DNA from: Stenotrophomonas maltophilia
Lineage (GTDB): Bacteria; Pseudomonadota; Gammaproteobacteria; Xanthomonadales; Xanthomonadaceae
Assembly: GCF_002138415.1 (NCBI RefSeq)
Contig: NZ_CP015612.1
Span: 970,001-1,034,000 of the forward strand
Length of the DNA: 64,000 bases
Reading direction: 5' to 3'
Positions 34,177 to 44,614 of the stretch are shown piece after piece (positions within the stretch are counted from its first letter, which is position 1; the number at the start of each line of letters is the position of its first letter). Both the position numbers and the translations under genes were made by a program. A model generated the notes under the pieces. The model was not told where the DNA came from. It searched no databases and saw only the letters and a program-made list of their open reading frames with translations.

Positions 34177-35088
34177 ATGTCGAACGAACAGCTTGCAGAT
34201 CTAACCCAGCCACAACGCGACCGGCTCGCGTTTGTGGAGTTGCGCGTGCGCTTCATCGGGGAGATACGCCGCCAGGACTTGGTCACGCGGTTTGGCATCC
34301 AGTCCGCCGCCGCATCCAGGGATCTGGCGCTGTACAAGGAGTTAGCCCCGGGCAACATCGATTACGACTCCAAGGGCAAGTCCTACGTCCTGGGGCCGGA
34401 CTTCCGGCCGGTCTTCGACTTCCCCCCGGAGCGGGTGCTGTCGTGGCTGACCCAGGGCTTTGGCGACGGCGAGCCGATGCGACTCAAGGTGTGGGTGGCT
34501 AGCGAAAGCCCCTCACGGCTTACACACCCGGATCTCGATGTGCTGGCCAGCGTGACCCGGGCGATCCATCAGGGGTGTCCGCTCCGCGTCGAGTACTACT
34601 CAATATCTAGCGGCTGTACTGAGCGGGAAGTCGTCCCCTTTGCGCTGATCGACAACGGCCTGCGCTGGCATGTCCGCGCCTTTGACCGGAAGTCTCAGGA
34701 GTTCCGGGATTTCGTCATCACCCGGATCAAGAACCCTGTCGTGCTCAAGGGGCAGCCAGTTGCAGCCCATGAGATGAGCGATCAAGACATCCAGTGGACG
34801 CGGATCGTCGAACTGGAGTTGGTGCCGCACCCGGATCAGCCCCGGCCGGAGATCACCGAAATGGATTACGGCATGCGCGACGGCGTGCTGCGGATGAAGC
34901 TGCGCGCTGCCACGGCTGGATACATCCTGCGCAAATGGAGTGTGGACTGCTCCCCGGATCACAGCTTGCGCGGATACGAATTTCGGCTCTGGTTGAGGGA
35001 CCACCTAGCGCTTTACGGCGTCAAGAATGCGGTGTTAGCGCCGGGCTATGCAGCACCGGGGCGAGAGTTGGATGGAGGTCAGGGTTGA
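34177..35088 (+). CDS. WYL-domain transcriptional regulator (BrxR/CapW-like)
   Basis: 303 residues with three parts. A winged helix comes first (RLAFVELRVRFIGEIRRQDLVTRFGIQSAAASRDLALY), then a WYL domain near residues 120-195 (IHQGCPLRVEYYSISSG, VPFALIDNGLRWHVRAFD), then a C-terminal WCX-like domain. This layout is that of BrxR/CapW regulators, which repress phage-defence operons and are thought to sense a signal through the WYL domain. Its stop overlaps the TTG start of the SNF2 gene (TTGA), so it is the first gene of the operon it probably controls. The promoter and candidate operator are just upstream. Confidence 0.88.
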   Translation: MSNEQLADLTQPQRDRLAFVELRVRFIGEIRRQDLVTRFGIQSAAASRDLALYKELAPGNIDYDSKGKSYVLGPDFRPVFDFPPERVLSWLTQGFGDGEPMRLKVWVASESPSRLTHPDLDVLASVTRAIHQGCPLRVEYYSISSGCTEREVVPFALIDNGLRWHVRAFDRKSQEFRDFVITRIKNPVVLKGQPVAAHEMSDQDIQWTRIVELELVPHPDQPRPEITEMDYGMRDGVLRMKLRAATAGYILRKWSVDCSPDHSLRGYEFRLWLRDHLALYGVKNAVLAPGYAAPGRELDGGQG

Positions 35089-38012
35089 TCTCCGCCTACC
35101 ACGCCAAGTACTACGCCCACGAGCTGACGCGGCGACACGCCGCCGATGGCGTTGATCGCCTCTCCCAATCGCTGTTCGATGCCAGCGTCGATCTGAACCC
35201 GCATCAGATCGAGGCGGCGCTGTTCGCACTTCGGAACCCGTTGCAGGAAGGCGTGCTGCTGGCCGACGAGGTTGGGTTGGGCAAAACCATTGAAGCCGCG
35301 CTGGTGGTTTGCCAGTACTGGGCTGAGCGCCGTCGTCGGCTGCTAGTCATATGCCCGGCTAGCCTGCGCAAGCAATGGGCGCAGGAGCTGCACGACAAGT
35401 TCGCCGTGCCCACTACCGTGGTGGATGCCGTTTCTCTGCGCAAGCAGTCCGCCGGCGACATGCTCGCCACCCTGCAGCGGCAGGTTGGCAAGGCGGTCGT
35501 CATCATGTCCTATCAGTTTGCCGCCAAGCTGGAAGCCGAGCTGCGTGCAGTTCCTTGGGATGTAGTGGTCATCGACGAAGCGCACAAGCTGCGCAATGCG
35601 CACCGCGCCAGCAACCGCACCGGGCAGGCGCTCAAGCGTGCGCTGCAAGGCCGCAAGAAGCTTCTGCTCACTGCCACGCCGTTGCAGAACTCGCTGATGG
35701 AGCTGTACGGCCTGTCGACGCTGATCGACGAACACATGTTCGGCGACGAAGCTGCCTTCCGCAAGCAATTCATGAACAGCGGAACGGGGCTTGACGAACT
35801 GCGTGAGCGCCTTGCCAGCTTCGCCAAACGGACACTGCGCCGTGACGTACTGGAGTACATCAAGTACACCGAGCGCAAGGCACTCACCCAGCCATTCAAC
35901 CCGACTGACGACGAGCAGGCGCTATACGAGCGCATCTCGGCCTTTCTGCAAAAGGAAGACTCCTACGCCCTGCCCAAGCAGCAGCGCCACCTCACGGCAC
36001 TGATCCTGCGCAAGCTGCTGGCCTCCAGTGCGCCTGCCGTCGCGGCCACGTTGGTCACCATCCGCGAGCGCCTGCAAAACCTGCTGGCGGCAGGCGCGAC
36101 GGAAGACGACGGCACGGAACTGGTCGAACAGCTCATTGCCGAGGACGACTTGGAGCAGGACTCCCTGGAGGAGGAAGCCGGCGAGGCAGAAGAAAACGCC
36201 GAAGTCCCGACGCCTGCGCCAGCGGAAGACGACAAGACGGGCGCTGTAAAAGATGCGCATGCCGTCCGCGCCGCCATCAGCGCCGAGATCGCGGAGCTGA
36301 CTGCGTTCATCGATGCTGCCCAAGCCCTGCAAACCGACACCAAGGCACAGGCGTTACTCAAGGCGCTCAAACTGGGCTTCGGCAAGATGGCCGAGCTGGG
36401 CGCGCCACGCAAAGCCATCATCTTCACGGAATCCCGGCGCACGCAGGAGTACCTGCACCGCTTCCTCTCGGCCAACGGTTACGCAGGCAAGCTGGTGCTG
36501 TTCAGTGGCACCAACACCCACGAGGAATCCATCGCCATTTATCAGCGCTGGCTGGAGGAGCACAAAGGCACGGACCGCGTCACCGGCTCGCCGCAGGTGG
36601 ATCGCCGCACCGCGTTGATCGACCACTTCCGCAAGGACGATGGCACCGGCGCGGAAATCATGATCGCCACCGAAGCGGCTGCCGAAGGCGTCAACCTGCA
36701 GTTCTGCGCGCTGATCATCAACTACGACCTGCCGTGGAACCCGCAACGCGTCGAGCAGCGCATTGGCCGCTGCCACCGCTACGGCCAGCGTTTCGATGTG
36801 GTGGTCATCAACTTCCTCAACACCCGCAACCAGGCCGACCAGCGCGTGCTGGAACTGCTCACCGAGAAATTCAACCTGTTTTCCGGCGTGTTCGGGGCGA
36901 GCGATGAAGTGCTGGGCCGTGTCGAGGGCGGCATCGACTTCGAGAAGCGTGTGCTCCAGATCTACGACACCTGCCGTCAGCCCGAGCGGATCGAAGCCGC
37001 CTTCAACGCCCTGCAAGCCGAGCTGGAAGAAGTCATCGCCGACCGCATCAAAGACACCCAATCCCAGCTGCTGGAGAACTTCGACCAGGACGTTCACGAC
37101 CGCCTCAAACTGCGCCTTCAGGACGCCGAAGCGCGGCTGGACAAGCTGGGGCGCTGGTTCTGGGGTGTCACCTGCTTTGCATTGGACGGCCGCGCGCGCT
37201 TCGACGAGCAGTCCTACGCGTTTTCTCTGAGCACGCCGCCAACTGGAATCGCCACAGGTCGCTATCAGCTCATTCGCGGTGCGGCGCAGCCCGACATGCT
37301 GGCGCACGCCTACCGCCTCAGCCACCCGCTGGGGGAATGGAGCATTGATGCCAGCCTGAACGCGGCCACGCCCGTCGCCACATTGAAGCTCGACTACGGC
37401 AAATACGGCGCACGCATTTCCGTGGTCGAGAACCTGCGCGGCAAGTCCGGCTGGCTGACGCTGGCCCGGCTGGAAGTCACCGCATTCGAGACCACCGAGG
37501 CGCTGCTGTTCTCTGGCAGCACTGACGATGGTCAGGTGCTGGATCAGGAAGCCTGCGAAAAGCTGATGGCCATTCCAGCAGCAGGCAAACCCACTCCTTT
37601 GAGCACCAATGTGCCCGAGACACTGCTGGCCAACAGCCAGCGCGCAGTCGCTGCCACCATCGCCCAGGTACTGGAAGCCAACCAGCGCCTCTTCAATGAA
37701 GAACGGGACAAACTGGAACGCTGGGCCGACGACAAGCTGCTGGCCGCCGAGGAAGCCCTGAAGAACACCAAGGCGCGCATTGCACAGTTGAAGCGTGACG
37801 CCCGCAAGGCCGCCACCTTGCAGGAGCAGGACGGCATCCAGCGCGAACTGTCTGAGCTGGAGCGCAAGCAACGCCGTCTGCGGCAGGAGATCTTCGCCGT
37901 CGAGGACGAAATCATCGCCAAGCGCGACGAATTGATTGCCTCGCTCCAGCAGCGACTGCAAGAAAAGACATCCAGCGAAACCCTGTTCAGCATCCGCTGG
38001 CAGGTATCGTGA
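35085..38012 (+). CDS. SNF2/SWI2-type helicase-like ATPase
   Basis: 975 residues if the TTG at 35085 is the start; GGAGG lies 6 bp before it and it overlaps the regulator stop by 4 nt. SF2 motifs of the SNF2/RapA group are clear: LLADEVGLGKT (61-68), CPASLRKQW, VIDEAHKLRN (DEAH at 164-167), LLTATPLQNS, ATEAAAEGVNLQFC and RIGRCHRYGQ. Residues about 335-390 are a Glu-rich linker. The last 150 residues are a long coiled coil (LEELERKQRRLRQEI type). Such ATPases move along double-stranded DNA and occur in several defence systems. Its stop and a GTG (38009) overlap, but the next gene probably starts at 38048. Confidence 0.9.
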   Translation: MISAYHAKYYAHELTRRHAADGVDRLSQSLFDASVDLNPHQIEAALFALRNPLQEGVLLADEVGLGKTIEAALVVCQYWAERRRRLLVICPASLRKQWAQELHDKFAVPTTVVDAVSLRKQSAGDMLATLQRQVGKAVVIMSYQFAAKLEAELRAVPWDVVVIDEAHKLRNAHRASNRTGQALKRALQGRKKLLLTATPLQNSLMELYGLSTLIDEHMFGDEAAFRKQFMNSGTGLDELRERLASFAKRTLRRDVLEYIKYTERKALTQPFNPTDDEQALYERISAFLQKEDSYALPKQQRHLTALILRKLLASSAPAVAATLVTIRERLQNLLAAGATEDDGTELVEQLIAEDDLEQDSLEEEAGEAEENAEVPTPAPAEDDKTGAVKDAHAVRAAISAEIAELTAFIDAAQALQTDTKAQALLKALKLGFGKMAELGAPRKAIIFTESRRTQEYLHRFLSANGYAGKLVLFSGTNTHEESIAIYQRWLEEHKGTDRVTGSPQVDRRTALIDHFRKDDGTGAEIMIATEAAAEGVNLQFCALIINYDLPWNPQRVEQRIGRCHRYGQRFDVVVINFLNTRNQADQRVLELLTEKFNLFSGVFGASDEVLGRVEGGIDFEKRVLQIYDTCRQPERIEAAFNALQAELEEVIADRIKDTQSQLLENFDQDVHDRLKLRLQDAEARLDKLGRWFWGVTCFALDGRARFDEQSYAFSLSTPPTGIATGRYQLIRGAAQPDMLAHAYRLSHPLGEWSIDASLNAATPVATLKLDYGKYGARISVVENLRGKSGWLTLARLEVTAFETTEALLFSGSTDDGQVLDQEACEKLMAIPAAGKPTPLSTNVPETLLANSQRAVAATIAQVLEANQRLFNEERDKLERWADDKLLAAEEALKNTKARIAQLKRDARKAATLQEQDGIQRELSELERKQRRLRQEIFAVEDEIIAKRDELIASLQQRLQEKTSSETLFSIRWQVS

Positions 38013-38047
38013 AATCAGCATCAGAAATTGCGAGATCAGGGAACGCC

Positions 38048-41000
38048 ATGACCCACGCACACAACCAGAAATTCCAGGAACTCGTCGCCAAGCTGCGCGA
38101 GATCTTCCAGATCGACCGCCCGGAACTCGACTTCGGCATCTACCGCATCCTCAATGCGCGCGCGGGCGAGATCAACGACTACCTGCAAAACCGACTGGCC
38201 GAGAAGGTCGAGACTGCGCTCAGCAGTGGCAACGAGGCCCAGCGCCAGCAAGTGGCACGTGAGCTGAAGGAAAAAGAAGCCCAGTATCAGGCCGATGGCA
38301 TTGATCCCGGCACGGTGCCCAAGGTGAAGGAGTTGCGCGAAAAGCTGGCGCAGTACACGGCGGGAGCTTCCGAACATGAAAGCGCCGTGTTTTCGCACCT
38401 GCTCACCTTCTTCTCGCGCTATTACGAGCAAGGCGACTTCATCAGCCAGCGCCGCTACAAGGGCGATACCTACGCCATTCCCTATGCGGGCGAGGAGGTG
38501 ATGCTGTACTGGGCCAACAAGGATCAGTACTACACCAAGAGCGGCGAGAACTTCAGCAATTACCGCTTCAAGCTCGATGATGGCCGCAGCGTGCATTTCC
38601 GCCTCTCCGCCGCCGACACCGCCAAGGACAACCGCAAGGACAACGACAAGGAACGCCGCTTCGTGCTGGCGCAGCACAAGACCGTCACCCGCGTGGATGA
38701 AAACGGCGACGAATACGAAGAAGACATCCTGCCTGTGGAGGAAATCGCCACGGCCGATGGCCAGACCGAACTGGTGATCCGCTTCGAGTACGCCGCCCAG
38801 CCCAAAGGCACCAAGCAGGAGGCGCTGGTCACCAAGGCCGTGGAGACTGTGTTGGCCGATGCGGCGGTGAAGGCCCGCTGGCTGGCCCTGGGCAACCGTG
38901 CGCCGACGGAAAAGAATCCGCAGCGTAGCCTGCTGGAAAAGCACCTGACGAACTACACCACCAAGAACACGGCGGATTACTTCATCCACAAGGATCTGGG
39001 TGGTTTCCTCCGGCGCGAGCTGGACTTCTATGTCAAGAACGAAGTCATGCACCTGGATGATGTGCAGAACGCCGGCGCGTTTGCGGACATCGAAAAGAAC
39101 CTGCGCATGATCCAGTGCCTGCGCAGCATCGCGCTGGAGCTGATCACTTTCTTGGCCCAGTTGGAAGACTTCCAGAAGAAGCTGTGGCTGAAAAAGAAGT
39201 TCGTTGTCTCCAGTCACTACTGCATCACGCTGGATCGGGTACCGGAAGCGCTGTGGCCGGAAGTGGTAGCGAACGCGCAGCAATGGGCGCGGTGGAAACT
39301 GCTGGGCGTTTGGGATGGCGATGCGCCGGGGACGGTGGAGGACTTGAAGGCTGCGCAGTATCGGATGGTGGATACGGCACTATTCAATGACGACTTTAAG
39401 CATCGCCTTTTGGCAAATATCGACGATATCGAAACAGGCCTCGGCGGCGTCGTCATCAATGGGGATAACTTCCAGGCGCTCAATTTAGCGAAGTATCGTT
39501 ACCGGGCGAGCATAGATTTCACCTATATTGATCCACCCTACAACACTGTCCATTCGAAGATCGCGTACAAGAACCAGTTCGAGCACTCAAGCTGGTTGGC
39601 TTTGATTTCCAACACGTTGCCATTCACTCGCGATCTTTTCGGAGAAGTTTATTCGTTTGGATTCGCCATTGACGATTACGAATATAACAATGCCTTTCAC
39701 TGTTTGAAGGGGCATTTCACTGAATGCGATGTCTCGACCATCGTGATCAATCACCATCCACAAGGATCGGGTGGAAGGCTGTCACGGACGCACGAATACT
39801 ACATCGTCGCCTCTCCAAAAGATGCTCCGCAATACCTTGGTTTTCCGAAAGAGGACGAGACCGAGGACAGGCAGTTCATGCGGAGTGGAACGGCTGACAA
39901 CAACTACCGCGCGCCGCGTGGCGGGGGAGTTGGTCGTTGGCGTAGCTTCTACGCTCTTCTCGTTGATCCATCTACCAAGAAGGTTGTAGGAGCAGAGCCG
40001 CCGCCGCCACTTGGAACCGATTATCCAACCGGGCCAACGGCGGAAGGATTACAAAGAATCTATCCAATCAATACCACGGGTGAGGAGCGCGTTTGGCGGT
40101 CATCCTACGAAACCGGCAAGGTGCGTGCAGCAAACGGCGAGTTGATCGTTACTGACCGTGGCGCTGTGAAACAGCTGATCGATCATCAGGACAAGCGGGA
40201 GACACTATTCAGTAATTGGATCGGTGCAGACTTCAATGCAGGCACTAATGGCACTAACGTCTTGGATAGTCTCGGGCTCGGTGGAATTTTTGATTACCCG
40301 AAGTCAGTCAAAACCCTTGAGCAATCCTTTTGGATGCAGTCATTCGGAAAGGCAAACTTTACTGTTCTCGATTACTTCGCAGGCTCAGGAACAACTGCAC
40401 ATGCAACAATTTCTCTAAATCGCCAGGACAACGAATCGCGCAAGTACGTTCTAGTCGAGCAAGGTGAGTATTTCGAGACCGTTCTCAAGCCAAGAATTCA
40501 GAAAGTCGTCTTTTCAGCTGATTGGGCTGGCGGCAAACCGACTTCGTTAGAGGCAGGCATTTCGCATTGCTTCAAAGCAATCAAACTCGAAAGCTACGAA
40601 GACACCCTGAACAACCTGCAACTGCGCCGTACGTCCGCGCAGGGCGATCTGCTGAACACTCTGCCGCAGCAGGCCAAGGACGACTACCTACTTAACTATC
40701 TGCTGGACGTGGAAAGCCGTGGCTCGCTCCTGTCGGTGGATGACTTCAAAAAGCCCTTCGACTACACGCTCAACGTGGCCGTAGATTCGGCGGGCGCGTT
40801 CGAGCCGCGCAAGATCGATCTGGTCGAAACCTTCAATTTCCTGATCGGCCTGCGCGTCAAGCACATCGACGCCCAGCCGCAGCGCGGCTTTGTCACCGTT
40901 ACCGGCACGCTACCCAGCGGTGAAAGCTGCCTCGTGCTGTGGCGCGATTGCGATGTGCTGGACTACGAAGGCATCAGCAAGCTCTGTGACAAGCTGGCCA

Positions 41001-41167
41001 TCAACCCGGCGGACAACGAGTTCGACGTGGTCTACATCAATGGCGACCACAACATTCCCACCGTGCTGACGCAGACGGCCGAGGAAGGCGGCGCCACCCG
41101 CGTGCTCAAGCTGCGCCAGATCGAGCCGGAGTTTCTGGAGCGCATGTTCTCCGTGGAGGACATCTGA
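38048..41167 (+). CDS. Adenine-specific DNA methyltransferase (type III Mod-like)
   Basis: 1039 residues from ATG 38048 (AGGGA upstream; a GTG at 38009 is also in frame). Motif IV DPPYNT is at 495-500 and motif I DYFAGSGTT at 775, the order of beta-class N6-adenine or N4-cytosine methyltransferases such as type III Mod. It is longer than typical Mod (about 650) by an N-terminal region of about 400 residues with charged helices. The part between IV and I should hold the target-recognition domain. From about 39400 to 40600 the DNA is clearly AT-richer than both flanks, suggesting exchange of the specificity region. It presumably marks host DNA for the neighbouring helicase-nuclease. Confidence 0.9.
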   Translation: MTHAHNQKFQELVAKLREIFQIDRPELDFGIYRILNARAGEINDYLQNRLAEKVETALSSGNEAQRQQVARELKEKEAQYQADGIDPGTVPKVKELREKLAQYTAGASEHESAVFSHLLTFFSRYYEQGDFISQRRYKGDTYAIPYAGEEVMLYWANKDQYYTKSGENFSNYRFKLDDGRSVHFRLSAADTAKDNRKDNDKERRFVLAQHKTVTRVDENGDEYEEDILPVEEIATADGQTELVIRFEYAAQPKGTKQEALVTKAVETVLADAAVKARWLALGNRAPTEKNPQRSLLEKHLTNYTTKNTADYFIHKDLGGFLRRELDFYVKNEVMHLDDVQNAGAFADIEKNLRMIQCLRSIALELITFLAQLEDFQKKLWLKKKFVVSSHYCITLDRVPEALWPEVVANAQQWARWKLLGVWDGDAPGTVEDLKAAQYRMVDTALFNDDFKHRLLANIDDIETGLGGVVINGDNFQALNLAKYRYRASIDFTYIDPPYNTVHSKIAYKNQFEHSSWLALISNTLPFTRDLFGEVYSFGFAIDDYEYNNAFHCLKGHFTECDVSTIVINHHPQGSGGRLSRTHEYYIVASPKDAPQYLGFPKEDETEDRQFMRSGTADNNYRAPRGGGVGRWRSFYALLVDPSTKKVVGAEPPPPLGTDYPTGPTAEGLQRIYPINTTGEERVWRSSYETGKVRAANGELIVTDRGAVKQLIDHQDKRETLFSNWIGADFNAGTNGTNVLDSLGLGGIFDYPKSVKTLEQSFWMQSFGKANFTVLDYFAGSGTTAHATISLNRQDNESRKYVLVEQGEYFETVLKPRIQKVVFSADWAGGKPTSLEAGISHCFKAIKLESYEDTLNNLQLRRTSAQGDLLNTLPQQAKDDYLLNYLLDVESRGSLLSVDDFKKPFDYTLNVAVDSAGAFEPRKIDLVETFNFLIGLRVKHIDAQPQRGFVTVTGTLPSGESCLVLWRDCDVLDYEGISKLCDKLAINPADNEFDVVYINGDHNIPTVLTQTAEEGGATRVLKLRQIEPEFLERMFSVEDI

Positions 41168-44100
41168 TGGCACGGCCACGCAAGACCCCTGTCGCTGGTT
41201 CGGGCGCAAGCGGCGCAGCCGGTTCCACTCGCGGCGGCAAGAAGCGCAGCTTCCATCGGGAATTGGTGCTCAACCGCTGGGTGCTGGGCTTCTTTCAGGG
41301 CGGCACGCTGGCGGCACTCAAGATGCGCTTGGGCGATGACCGCTTTGAGGGAATCGACGAGGACGGCCAGACCAAGTTCTTCCACGAACTGATCCGAGGC
41401 TTGTTCGATCCCAACAAGGTGCCCGAGGCCGACCTGCGGCGCTACGACTTGAACGTCGTCGCCCACTGGCAGGCTATCACCGCCCAGCGCAACAAGCTGG
41501 AAGGCCACGAACTGCAGATGAAGTACTTCCAGTACCTCTCGCTGCTGTTCACCGAGCTGTATCTGGACTGGTACTTCAACCACCGTCAGGACTTGCTCGA
41601 CGGCCTGAACGAGGAAATGACGCGCTACCGCGCCGAGACGGGCGCGGAACCGTTCCGCGATTTCGAAGCGGACGACCTCAACAAGATCGCCTTCTGGAAT
41701 GCCACCGGCAGCGGCAAGACCCTGCTGCTGCACGTCAACATCCGCCAGTACCTGCACTACTTCCAGGCGGGGCGCAGCGATCACTTTCCCGACAAGATCA
41801 TCCTGCTCACGCCCAACGAAGGCTTGAGCGGTCAGCATCTGGAGGAGCTGCACCTGTCCGGCTTCGGGTTCGCGCAGTTCTTCAACAAGGCCCAGTCACC
41901 CGCGCGCGGCACCATCGAAATCATCGACATCAACAAGCTGGGCGACGAGATGGGCGACAAGACCGTCGCCGTGGATGCCTTCGAGGGCAACAACCTGGTG
42001 CTGGTGGACGAAGGCCACCGTGGTACGGGCACGGCGGCGGGCGCGTGGATGGCGCGACGCGATGCACTGGTGCGAGGCGGTTTTGCCTTCGAGTACTCGG
42101 CCACCTTCGGACAGGCAGTGGCCAAAGGCTTTACGGTGGTGCAGGCCGAAGAAGACATCCAGAAGAAGCGCGCCAAGATGCTGTTCGAGACGACCAGCCT
42201 GAAGAAGCTGGACGAAGACCAAAAGGCGCAGTTGGCGCTGACGGAGGAGGACAAGCGCCGTGCGCGTGTTATCGCCACGCGCGAGATCTACGCCAAGTGC
42301 ATCCTGTTCGATTACTCGTACAAGTTCTTCTATGAGGATGGCTACGGCAAAGAGTCGCTGATCCTCAACATGAATGGCGCCGCCTACGAGCAGGCGGACA
42401 ACGCGCGCAAGTATTTCATCGCCTGCTTGCTGGCCTATTACCAGCAGCTTTGGCTGTGGAGCACTCACCGCTCGGCGCTTGCCGACTTCAACATCGATAA
42501 GCCGCTGTGGGTGTTCGTGGGCAACACCGTGTCAGGTGAGGAGTCGGACATCCTGGAAGTGATGAACTTCCTCGCCGACTTCCTGAACAGCGAAGCGCAG
42601 ATCAAGCGCTGGCTGACCGACCTGATTGCGGACAAGGCGCAGATTCTGGACGCCAAGGGCAACAACATCTTCAGCGGGCGCTTCACGCCCCTGATGGACT
42701 TCGGCGGCCGCGTGGATGAGCTGTACGCCGACATCCTGCTGCGCGTGTTCAATGCCCCGGCCCGCCAGCGCTTGAAACTGGTCAACATCAAGAGCAGCAA
42801 GGGTGAGCTGGCGTTGCGGGTGGGCGATGCAGAGCCCTTCGGCCTGATCAACATCGGCGACGATGCGGGCTTTTTCGGCATGGCGGAAAACGCTGAGGCC
42901 TTCGACAGCGAGCGTGACGACTTTGGCGGCGCGCTGTTCGGCACGCTGAACAACAAGGACAGCCGCCTCAATGTGCTGATCGGCTCGCGCAAATTCACCG
43001 AAGGCTGGAGCAGTTGGCGCGTGTCCACGATGGGTCTGCTGAACATGGGCCAAGGGGAAGGCTCGCAGATCATCCAGTTGTTCGGACGCGGGGTGCGCCT
43101 CAAGGGCAAGGGCTTCTCGCTCAAGCGCACCCTGCCGCAAGACAGGCCCAAGGGCGTGCATCTGGACAAGCTGGAGGCGCTGAACATCTTCGGCGTGCGC
43201 GCCAGCTACATGGCCGCGTTCAAAGACTACCTGCGCGAGGAAGGCATCACGCCCAGCGATGAAGTGCTGGAACTGGACTTCCCAACGCGGGCCAACCTGC
43301 CCAAAGGCAAACTCAAGACCTTGGCGCTGAAGGATGGCTACAAGGACAACCAGAAACTCGGGTTCAAGCGCACGCACTTTCCGTGGCTGTACGAAATACC
43401 CGCGCAGTTCCAGGGCAAGATCAAGCCCCCCCATGTGGTACTCGACCTGTACCCGCGTGTCGAAGCGCTGTCCAGCAAGGACAAGGGCACAACCCCCACG
43501 ACGGAAGCCCGCAACAGGGGCAAGCTGAATCAGACGCTGTTCCCGGCATTCAATTGGGATCGCATCTATCTGGCCTTGCAGGATTACAAGTTGCAGCGCA
43601 GCTGGAGCAACCTGCGGCTGGAACAGCAGAAGCTGATCGACTTCTGTGCGGACACGCAGGATTGGTACACGCTGTTCATCCCGGCGGCGGAACTGAACGT
43701 GACGACCTTCGCCGACATCCGCAAGCAGGAAGACATCCTGCTTCGACTGCTTACGGACTACACCGACCGCTTCTACAAGGCCCTGAAGACGGGCTACGAA
43801 GGCCAGTTCTACGACATCACCCACATCGATGAAGATCACGGGTCGATGCTCAAGCTGTACCAGTTCGAGATCGAGAACAGCGACGACGGTCTGGAGTATC
43901 AAGCGAAGCTGGAAGTGCTGAAGAAGCTGGTGGCGGACGGCAAGATCGGCGAGGCCAGCAAATGGAACGCACCACACATGGTCGCCATCAGCTTCGACCG
44001 CCACTTGTACTACCCACTGCTGGCATTGGAGGACAAGGATGCAGTGCCGCTGAAACTGCGTCCGCTGGCTTTTGACGCGCCGAGCGAATGGGAGTTTGTC

Positions 44101-44562
44101 CGCGATTTGGAGGCGTTCTACAACTCAAGCGAGGGCAAGGAAGCGATTGGCCCGCGCAGTCTGTACCTGCTGCGCAATGCGGATCGCGAAGAGAAGGGCC
44201 TGGGCTTCGCGTTAGCAGGCAACTTCTATCCGGACTTCCTGCTGTGGTTGGTGGACGATGCCAGCGGCAAGCAGTGGCTGACCTTTGTTGATCCGAAGGG
44301 GTTGCGCAATCTCGACCTGTCGCACCCCAAGCTGGGGCTCTACAAGGAAGTGAAGACGCTTGAAACTACGTTGGCATCGCAGGCCAAGGCGGGCGAAGCG
44401 CCGCTGGTCTTGAATGCCTTCGTACTGTCACCGACGAAATTCGCCGACCTGCTCAACGTCGGCGACCCAACAAAGAAGGCCGATCTGGAAAGCCGCAACG
44501 TGTTGTTCATGGAAGATGGTGCCAGCGCCTACCTGAAGAAGTTGTTCCGGGTGCTGGTCTGA
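41167..44562 (+). CDS. Type III Res-like DEAD/DEAH helicase with PD-(D/E)xK-like nuclease
   Basis: 1131 residues; its ATG shares one base with the methyltransferase stop. Walker A is ATGSGKT (179-185), box II VDEGHRG (DEGH at 281-284), motif III-like YSATFG, and motifs V/VI are in GSRKFTEGWSSWRV and GEGSQIIQLFGRGVRLKG. Near the C-terminus, NFYPDFLLWL (Asp about 1023) and FVDPKGLRN (D1042-x-K1044) fit a PD-(D/E)xK nuclease with Asp in place of Glu. This is the layout of type III restriction Res subunits, which cut DNA after ATP-driven movement. It is about 150 residues longer than classical Res. It is the likely effector of the operon. Confidence 0.88.
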   Translation: MARPRKTPVAGSGASGAAGSTRGGKKRSFHRELVLNRWVLGFFQGGTLAALKMRLGDDRFEGIDEDGQTKFFHELIRGLFDPNKVPEADLRRYDLNVVAHWQAITAQRNKLEGHELQMKYFQYLSLLFTELYLDWYFNHRQDLLDGLNEEMTRYRAETGAEPFRDFEADDLNKIAFWNATGSGKTLLLHVNIRQYLHYFQAGRSDHFPDKIILLTPNEGLSGQHLEELHLSGFGFAQFFNKAQSPARGTIEIIDINKLGDEMGDKTVAVDAFEGNNLVLVDEGHRGTGTAAGAWMARRDALVRGGFAFEYSATFGQAVAKGFTVVQAEEDIQKKRAKMLFETTSLKKLDEDQKAQLALTEEDKRRARVIATREIYAKCILFDYSYKFFYEDGYGKESLILNMNGAAYEQADNARKYFIACLLAYYQQLWLWSTHRSALADFNIDKPLWVFVGNTVSGEESDILEVMNFLADFLNSEAQIKRWLTDLIADKAQILDAKGNNIFSGRFTPLMDFGGRVDELYADILLRVFNAPARQRLKLVNIKSSKGELALRVGDAEPFGLINIGDDAGFFGMAENAEAFDSERDDFGGALFGTLNNKDSRLNVLIGSRKFTEGWSSWRVSTMGLLNMGQGEGSQIIQLFGRGVRLKGKGFSLKRTLPQDRPKGVHLDKLEALNIFGVRASYMAAFKDYLREEGITPSDEVLELDFPTRANLPKGKLKTLALKDGYKDNQKLGFKRTHFPWLYEIPAQFQGKIKPPHVVLDLYPRVEALSSKDKGTTPTTEARNRGKLNQTLFPAFNWDRIYLALQDYKLQRSWSNLRLEQQKLIDFCADTQDWYTLFIPAAELNVTTFADIRKQEDILLRLLTDYTDRFYKALKTGYEGQFYDITHIDEDHGSMLKLYQFEIENSDDGLEYQAKLEVLKKLVADGKIGEASKWNAPHMVAISFDRHLYYPLLALEDKDAVPLKLRPLAFDAPSEWEFVRDLEAFYNSSEGKEAIGPRSLYLLRNADREEKGLGFALAGNFYPDFLLWLVDDASGKQWLTFVDPKGLRNLDLSHPKLGLYKEVKTLETTLASQAKAGEAPLVLNAFVLSPTKFADLLNVGDPTKKADLESRNVLFMEDGASAYLKKLFRVLV

Positions 44563-44614
44563 GCGATTCGCTAGTTTCCAGCTTTGGCATTGAAGAACTT
44601 AGAGAAGACGAGAT

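Noticed and set aside
38048..44562. A plain type I restriction system.
   Set aside because: No HsdS specificity subunit; the methyltransferase has the beta-class motif order of type III, and the helicase has a type III Res-like end.
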